The notes under the pieces are model-generated. The model saw only the letters and a program-made list of their open reading frames with translations, was not told the DNA's origin and searched no databases. From NCBI GenBank assembly GCA_949128115.1, contig OX421963.1:58957306-59021305 (forward strand): a stretch of 64,000 nt of DNA, given 5' to 3'. Below, one piece after another: positions 57,780-64,000 of this stretch. The position numbers were made by a program, and so were the translations under genes. This stretch comes from Anaspis maculata. Taxonomy: Eukaryota > Arthropoda > Insecta > Coleoptera > Scraptiidae. Within the stretch, counting starts at the first letter, position 1. Every line of letters begins with the position of its first letter.

Positions 57780-58012
57780 TAGCTATCCTGGCGATAGATC
57801 GGCGGGCTTCGTCTGTAGCTTCAAACCAAGAGGTCCGGAGTTCAAATCCCGCCGGAGCCGGTGGCTTTTCTCTATGCGCCCTCTGATACTTTGGCGTGTA
57901 CTAACCGAGCGGTCACGTTGAGGGAAAAAAGGTAAAACGAAGGAAGTCACCGAAAAAAGGGCGCTAATAAGCTAGTACTTGATGCGCCCCTCAACACCTA
58001 ATATAAAAAAAT
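57780..58012 (+). mobile_element. tRNA-derived SINE (second family)
   Basis: An A-box-like GATAGATCGGCGGG (57791-57804) and a B box GGAGTTCAAATCCCGC (57837-57852) lie about 45 bp apart, as in the internal RNA polymerase III promoter. The GGCGGG and CCCGCC words pair partly like tRNA arms. A non-tRNA body follows, ending in ATATAAAAAAATTATAGC. An imperfect direct repeat (ATAGCTCAATTCT at 57765 against ATAGCTACAAGTCT near 58014) may be the TSD. The sequence differs from the SINE at 17.6 kb. Confidence 0.65.
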
Positions 58013-58127
58013 TATAGCTACAAGTCTCTATTGTAAAATATGTAAATGAAAATCCAAGATTTTTCTTGCTTGTATTAGTCAAAAATTATTGGCCAAGGAT
58101 ACCTACTAATTATAATTGTATGTTCTC

Positions 58128-58305
58128 ATGACTGATTCAGTCCCTTGGGCAGCTGAAAATAGTCGCAGCCTACGCTACCTACGCTACGAAAATCACAACA
58201 ATAAGTTGAAAAGAGTAACAGAAAAATCGTGATTGTTCTGGTTTTTGTAGCTTAGGTTGCGATCATTTTCAACTGCCCAAGGCCCAAGGGACTGATTCAG
58301 CCATG
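58128..58305. repeat. 178-bp palindromic MITE
   Basis: GACTGATTCAGTCCCTTGGGC and GCTGAAAAT.GTCGCA at the left face the complements at the right (CCCAAGGGACTGATTCAG), with GTGATT/AATCAC inside. The right copy has an extra CCCAAGG. A CTACGCTACC direct repeat lies in the left arm. Confidence 0.8.
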
Positions 58306-59563
58306 AAAACCATCTGTTGTAATCAGGATTCTTGGACGATATAGAAAATTTAATTCTTGACATTCATACAAGCAAGAAAAATCTTGAAGTGTTCGGAATG
58401 AATGATCTGTTAGAAAGCAAGTTGATTTTCAAACATCTTTGTTTGAACGGAATTTCGGGTACCATTCAAATTTGGGTCATTTTTGATGCAACTCTGTATT
58501 TTGAATGTTTGTCTGAAGTCGATTCCGACTCTTTAGGTTTTTATATTTAAAGTTTTAAGTACAACATGAGTCTGATATTGTGGGAATCGGTTGACCTGGA
58601 AAAGAGTTATCATTGAAAAACTTGTTGTTGTTGATTGTCATTTTTCGATCACCCTGTAAATAAAAGAAGAATATTCAAAAACTGCGTAGAGAGCTGAGAT
58701 CTATCTTCATGATATTAGTGTTGAAATACAAAAATGTTGTATTTACTCAAATAGGAACATAATAATTATGTTGAATTATTGGAAATTTTTTACGTTGTTT
58801 ACGTTGTTTACGTTTAATATTCAACACCCTGTAGAAATATGATGCGAACTCCGAGGTGAACACCTTGTATTTTGCAACAATACAAACTTGTAATGAACAG
58901 TTCGAAGAGAATTCAAAAGGTACCTATGTAGCAAACCAGGATTTCCTGAATTTAAAAAGGCGCAAAATTTTGTAGGGTGACACTACGATTTTTTCGAAGT
59001 TGAGTAATTATTTTTCAATCTACGTAGTATGTTTTTCGGTTAAATATTTGATGATTTTATACTTTTTACAGTTTTACTGTACTAATAGAAGTTGATGTTG
59101 CCTACTAAAACTCATCAACTGTGATCCAATAATAAAAAAAGTTAAAGTATTTCACTTCTGACGTAAACTAAATCTCAGATTTGATATTATTTGAGTTAAG
59201 GATCTGGTACGATTTTGTTTTAACTTGATTTCAGTTCCCCTAATGTTCGGCTACAAAGATCCGAAGCCTGTTTTTGGTGTCATTTTCATGAAACTCATTC
59301 AAGGTTCAGGCGCACTGTGAGGTGGAGATTCAGTGGTGAATTAGCAGACTGCAGACTCTAATAGGCGCGAGTAATTATTGCGCATCAGGGTTGTTATTGT
59401 TGAAGCTGCCCCTACTCCTCACTGCACAAAAAGAAGTTTCCAAAAAGTCCTGTGACGTTTTAAGACTTTGTAAATAGTCCATGCCTTATTCACTTCTTAT
59501 ACATCCCACATTTTAAACTAGTACTAGTAAGTCTCATCTATCCATCTATCTATAACTTTTTAG

Positions 59564-61203
59564 CGCATTTTCCATCTTGATGAAAATCGCTATTGCAACC
59601 GCTTTGTCCGTCCGTCCGTCCGTCCGTCCGTCCGTTCCTCGAACTCCTCCCAAACTAGACGACCTAGCTTTCTAATTTTTTCGCTGTTACATAGCTGCCA
59701 CTCCCAAAGGAGGGCTAGGCTATATTGGATGTCTATATTGCGCCGCCAACATAGAGAAAACCGCCCCCGATAAACTTGAAATAACATAATATTGCACTTT
59801 CTACCAGACCTGATGCTCTGGTGTTCTCATTTTTTGAATAATACATAGTTGCCACTCATAAACGTAAGCCAAGAAACATTCCGTCATCAATATGCGCCGC
59901 CGACATGAAAAAACTGCTAAAAACCGCCCCCAATCACTTTAAAATGAAAAACATAAACCCGAAGACATAGCGATCTGATTCTTTCGGTATATAAATAGCT
60001 GACTAAAAATGGGAAAGGATAGGCTACTTTTGGTTAGTCGCCGCCCCCAGATTCCGCCCCAAACGATAAAAAGTGCAATAAAATGAAAAACATAAACCCG
60101 AAGACATAGCGATCTGATTCTTTCGGTATATAAATAGCTGACTAAAAATGGGAAAGGATAGGCTACTTTTGGTTAGTCGCCGCCCCCAGATTCCGCCCCC
60201 AAACGATAAAAAGTGCAACTTTCACAAATGTTACTGATTGAGATGTTCCCTTAAACATTTAGGAACTGCCAACTCAAATTGTGCAACATTTGCTCAGCCG
60301 AACGCTGCCGCTCCCACAAGCCGCCCCCAAAGTAAGAGATAAATGAAAAACATCAACCCAAAGACAAAGTGATCCAAGTTTTTCGCTATATGGATAGCTG
60401 ACTAAAAATTGAAAAGGATAGGCTACTTCTGATATGGCGCCGCCTCCAGCTTCCGCCTCCAAAAGGAAAAAAGTGCAACTTCCAACAATTTTCACTGATT
60501 TAGCTGATACTGTTACCTCGAACATTTAGAAACTCTTGACTCAAACTGTGCAAGAATTTCTTTGCCAAACTCTGCCGCTCCCACACGCCGCCCCCAAAAT
60601 AAGAGATGAATATAAAAGATAACCCTGAAGACATAGCGATTAAATTGTTCCGCTATATAGATAGCTGACTAAAAATGAGAAGAGATAGGCCACTTTTGAT
60701 TAGTCGCCGCCTCCAGCTCCCGCACCCAAACAAAAAATGCCACTTACAATTTTCATTGATTGTCATATTTCCTTAAACATTTAGAAACTCTCAACTCAAA
60801 CTGTGCAACAGTTACTTTGCAGAATGCTGCCACCCCCACACGCTGCCCTCAAAGTAAGAGATAAATGGAAAACATGAGCCCGAAGACATAGCGATCTAAT
60901 TCTTTCGCTATATGGATAGCCGACTAAAAATGGGAAAGAATAGACTACTGTTGATTAGTCGCCGCTCCCAGCTCCCGCCCTCAAACAAAAAAATATATTG
61001 ATGAGTAAAAGAATTTTTATTCAAATCTATTTCATTGGCAAGTACCCCATTCTGATAGCACAATATCACAATGAGTTTCGAGTGAAGAAAGTGGGCAAGG
61101 AATGGTGTTTCTCCTTCAACCAAATTTCTTTACGTTCACAATATGCCTCTTTGAGAAAATGCGCTACTGAGACTCACGCACGTGAAGGCATACTCACTTG
61201 TTT
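59564..61203 (+). mobile_element. complete Helentron-like (HINE/DINE-1-type) element, 1.64 kb
   Basis: The 5' end CTTTTTAGCGCATTTTCC is shared with 31107; the 3' end GAAAATGCGCT plus CACGCACGTGAAGGC...CTTGTT is shared with 29945. The 11-base AGCGCATTTTC and GAAAATGCGCT words are inverted subterminal repeats. A (GTCC)n microsatellite lies at 59606-59635, about 40 bp from the start; central tandem units of about 262 bp lie at 60022-60960, with a short 138-bp unit first. This order is the known HINE layout. No replication initiator/helicase is encoded. Identity to the 31-kb copy is over 95% in the 5' block, suggesting recent activity or gene conversion. Confidence 0.75.
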
Positions 61204-61424
61204 GAACTCTATACTCGACTATACCTATGTTCTTCAAATCGATAATGAGCCTCAGAAAGCTCGCTTTCCTATTGGTATCCAATAACGGGGTTCCGAGGTA
61301 GCTAGGATGAGAAATAAACAACATCGTTACTTATTTCTAGCTACCGATACCGACAAGCATGCAGTGTCGGACTGTCGGTGTACAGAACTGTGGTCTTGCG
61401 GCCTGATTACGGCGAGTATTTTGC

Positions 61425-61750
61425 GAGTCTGAATAACGTAGTTCAATACATTTCTGGGTCTCTTTCGGGAAAATTGTAAGCGGTGTGTTCACTGAAGAGA
61501 ATGGAATGAAAATGCCCATTGTCGAGTGGCCCCTGTGAAGTTGAGAAAACAAGTTGTAAAGTTATATCAGCACATGAGGTGACGCTGAGTGCACTGCGTT
61601 GAAAACTTGTTCATTTTCCCGCCCTCCATCTTTCTTCCCAAAACTTCCACTGTTGAATAAAAGTATTGGTTTTATCCTACCGGCCCAAATTTTATAGATC
61701 TCACCGGCCCAGGGGGTAAATTCCCTTTTACTCCCTTGGCCCATCCACCC
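61425..61750 (-). repeat. inverted partner of 56570-57245
   Basis: The reverse complement carries the ordered blocks described at 56570, without the 250-bp MITE. Confidence 0.8.
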
Positions 61751-61754
61751 CTGC

Positions 61755-62615
61755 TTAGGTTCATCGGCTTTATTTCATTATTTCTTTTTTCAAATATAAA
61801 TAGAAGTTGATTTTCTGTTTTTCAAAATCTTCCTATTGTTTTTCACCGCCCTCTCCGTCTCTCTGGTTAGTCCCCACAGACAAGTGAAGAACTGACAGGT
61901 GAAATCACTGACAAAATATAATGCATCCTCTTGGTTTGTACGCCAATCCAACACCCTTTGACCAACACCCACCCAACACCCCACATATATTTGTTTCTAA
62001 AACACAAACAACATTTTTCTAGCACTCTTAAATAAGCATTGAGGAACCTGATATTGACAGAAAGTTCAATTGTTCATGCTCCGACATAGGATCCTGATTC
62101 CCGTCTGTTTTCTTACAGTATTTTTCTTCAAATCTTGGGAATGATAGACAATTTCAGTTTAAAAAAAACGTGTATATTGGCAACCAACGTTTCAACTTTC
62201 AACCTCGTTGACAGGTATTTTTCAAAGGAATGTAAATTCTAAGAAATACAATATAGAATAATAGTGCTTAAAAATGTAATAACACTAGAATAAAAGAGTA
62301 AATAAAAGAAAGTGGTGGAAACGGCGTGAAGATGTTGACGAGGAGGTGGCACTCTTCATAAAACACGAGACAGAGCGAGATCAATGATGATGTTAATTAT
62401 TTCTGGGTCTGGATCCAATGATCCAAATGAGCTGCTATTGTCGGTTAACACTGCTGGGAGTGATGACTTGATGAGGCAAGCTTTGAGAATGTTGTCTACA
62501 GTTCTGTGGAATTCTGGTAAGGTGTGTGATGGTTACCTCATGGCCACCATGGTCTCCTACTGTAACAAAAGAACATACTGCATTACAATTACGATAATTA
62601 TACTCGACAGTGATT
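61755..62615. other. unassigned sequence
   Basis: No gene or repeat arm was recognised. CCAACACCC words repeat at about 61947-61981. Confidence 0.35.
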
Positions 62616-62617
62616 CG

Positions 62618-62698
62618 CGCGGAGTGTACTGATTTGATAAATTTTGGCTTGGTGTCAGTGACAGAAGGCCAAAATTCATCAAATCAGTACACTCCGCG
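62618..62698. repeat. 81-nt near-perfect hairpin (31-bp stem, 19-nt loop)
   Basis: 62618-62648 (CGCGGAGTGTACTGATTTGA...) and 62668-62698 (...TCAAATCAGTACACTCCGCG) are complementary at 30 of 31 positions; the one mismatch is near the loop side (T/C at about 62642 and 62677). The loop is 62649-62667. Flanks do not pair. The size fits a precursor microRNA or a very small foldback; it is listed as a repeat because no expression evidence exists. Confidence 0.85.
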
Positions 62699-62702
62699 TG
62701 AA

Positions 62703-63290
62703 ACACGGTCCTCGTTTATTTTGCGTATGATGGTAGCTATATTATTATTCTGGGAGTTGATGAATATATCAGTGATCACATCAGACATGAGACTTGAGCA
62801 AATAGTGGAATATATGATGCATAACTGCGGAGAAGTTGATTCCAAAAAGTGATGTAATAACTTACGTTACGAGATTAATATAGCCTTGTCATTAGGACTT
62901 GGACTTGAGGAAAGCTAACACTTGTAGTATATAGAGCCTTCAAGTGAATTTCGCCTCAAGTCACCTATGATTCTTGGAAAATTAGTAAGAAAACATGGCT
63001 TAGCGACCAGGCTTACTATGAGAGGAAATTTACTTCAACGCTTGATACAATTAATAATCCTTACACAGGTGTGTGTAGACTGTAAGTTAGTATAAATCTT
63101 ACGCAAACAATGACTTTACCTACCGATTCCTTTCATATGTACTGACATCCTTGGCTCTTCCTGTTGGTTTCGTGGATCTTACAAATATCCTCCATTTGAA
63201 ACAGCAATTAGGTTGTATAATTCGTACTGCTGTAACGAAAAAAATAATTAATTATTCTGTCATGCATAGCTGTTTAGACCTAATCACAAT
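62703..63290. other. unassigned sequence
   Basis: No gene, RNA or repeat was recognised. Confidence 0.35.
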
Positions 63291-63292
63291 AC

Positions 63293-64000
63293 ACTTACTT
63301 TTACTTACTTAATCCGGAGTCTTCCTACCGTTCGGTGTAAGACTATAGGGCCCGAATTCAGCTTGTTCTGTTCATCCATTCCATCCTGTTCTGGATCAAC
63401 GCATCGATCTCCCACCTGCTGATGTCCTTCTCCTCCGCTACATGCCTCACCTCTTCCCGCCAGGTTTTTCTTGGTCTGCCTCTTCTAGTTCTTCCGAGAG
63501 TTCTTCCCTGTGCTCTCGCCTCATACACTCTCATGGGTTTCGTCTTTAACTACTGCTCTTTGAAAATCTTGTTCCCGATTCTGTCCCTTTTTGTCTTCCC
63601 CTCTATTTTTCGTAGGGATCTCGTCTCTGCAGCATTCACTCGACTCTCGTACTTTCTTGTCAGGGTCCACGAGTCGCTCCCATAAAATCAGTGTTGGAGT
63701 CACCATCTTCTTCACTACCTCAACCTTTATTTCCTTTGTAACTTCTTTCTTCCCGAAAAATGTTTTTCTCATGGACCATGGGAGTTGTATATTCTTCGCA
63801 CCCATTTCGCACCATAGCAATTCTTTCACTCACTTCTCTGTCCTGTCTTCCGTTCTCTTCAATTATTGTTCCTAGATATTTGTAGTGCTCTACTTGTTCG
63901 ATGTTCGATAACAATAGACACTAACGTAAAATTGCACTTATTGTTGTGGAGCACGTGCATTTTGACACTTTGATGCGGCATTGCCGAATGGTCAAAAGGG
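63293..64000 (-). pseudogene. non-LTR retrotransposon, degenerate 3' end of reverse-transcriptase ORF
   Basis: Reading the minus strand from the window edge, KMHVLHNN resembles the K-T-K-V-M segment of LINE reverse transcriptases. After a frameshift, SNIEQVEHYKYLGTIIEENG (about 63908-63849) matches the conserved V-x-x-F-K-Y-L-G thumb motif. After another shift come VTPTLILWERLVDPDKKV (about 63698-63645, counterpart of L-x-P-T-L-L-Y-G-x-E-x-W) and RDEIPTKNRGEDKKGQNR. Then, past a stop, GRTRRGRPRKTWREEV and RMEWMNRT form the C-terminal tail. Several frameshifts and stops make it inactive. The 3' end shows a (TAAG)n tail at about 63293-63312. The 5' part lies outside the window. Confidence 0.88.

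Larger units (their letters stand above)
57330..59325. mobile_element. 2.0-kb foldback with SINE and MITE in its loop
   Basis: The left arm (57330-57770) is the reverse complement of the right arm (58870-59325), at about 85% identity. Paired landmarks include CACAGTGCGCCTGAACCTTG, AAAATGACACCAAAAACGGG, GATCACAGTT, CATACTACGTAGATTGAAAA and GGTTTGCTACATA. The 1.1-kb spacer holds a tRNA-derived SINE (57780-58012), a small palindrome (58128-58305) and two CACCCTGTA words (58652, 58827). No TSD was fixed. Confidence 0.82.

Overview
This is eukaryotic, non-coding, repeat-dominated DNA, most likely from an arthropod (insect) nuclear genome. The pointers are an AT-rich background, Helentron-like elements with a GTCC microsatellite, hAT- and Tc1/mariner-type miniature elements, tRNA-derived SINEs, a non-LTR reverse-transcriptase remnant, a THAP zinc-finger fragment and many TACCTACC/GGTAGGTA motifs. 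A hemipteran is my guess, at low confidence. No open frame exceeds about 190 codons, and that longest one is a shadow of a GC-rich patch. I see no intact conserved gene, no rRNA and no functional tRNA. Extents of diverged repeats were judged by eye and may be off by tens of bases; ends given with a target-site duplication (TSD) are exact.

Layout. 0-8.2 kb: a 1.5-kb palindrome cut by the window edge, a non-autonomous hAT element (3226-4194, perfect 8-bp TSD), a THAP-domain fragment, and a 3.1-kb foldback (about 5010-8110) into which a second foldback (5696-6620) inserted at a TA. 8.2-13 kb: mostly unique sequence with one TA-flanked MITE. 13-18 kb: two foldbacks and a SINE with a 12-bp TSD. 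20.5-26.4 kb: a TIR element and two solo LTRs of one family in opposite orientation, both with GTAT TSDs. 26.4-33 kb: a dispersed direct repeat, small MITEs, and 5' and 3' portions of Helentron-like elements with a 262-bp tandem array. 34.5-36 kb: two tandem arrays. 37-43 kb: two foldbacks around a 3.4-kb satellite whose roughly 120-bp monomers form a 480-bp higher-order repeat and carry a G-quadruplex-type motif. 45-46 kb: a GC- and CpG-rich patch that may be a promoter or first exon. 46.1-46.8 kb: a hAT MITE nested in another MITE. 47-53 kb: tandem and segmental duplications and a GC-rich minisatellite. 54.5-61.8 kb: three large inverted repeats, a second SINE and one complete Helentron-like element. 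62.6 kb: a near-perfect 31-bp hairpin. 63.3-64 kb: the degenerate 3' end of a non-LTR retrotransposon.

The unifying theme is inverted symmetry. Eight or more long foldbacks (0.7-3 kb) plus many short ones fill a large share of the window. Any transcript through one would fold into long double-stranded RNA, so the locus is a plausible source of Dicer substrates. That last step is inference.
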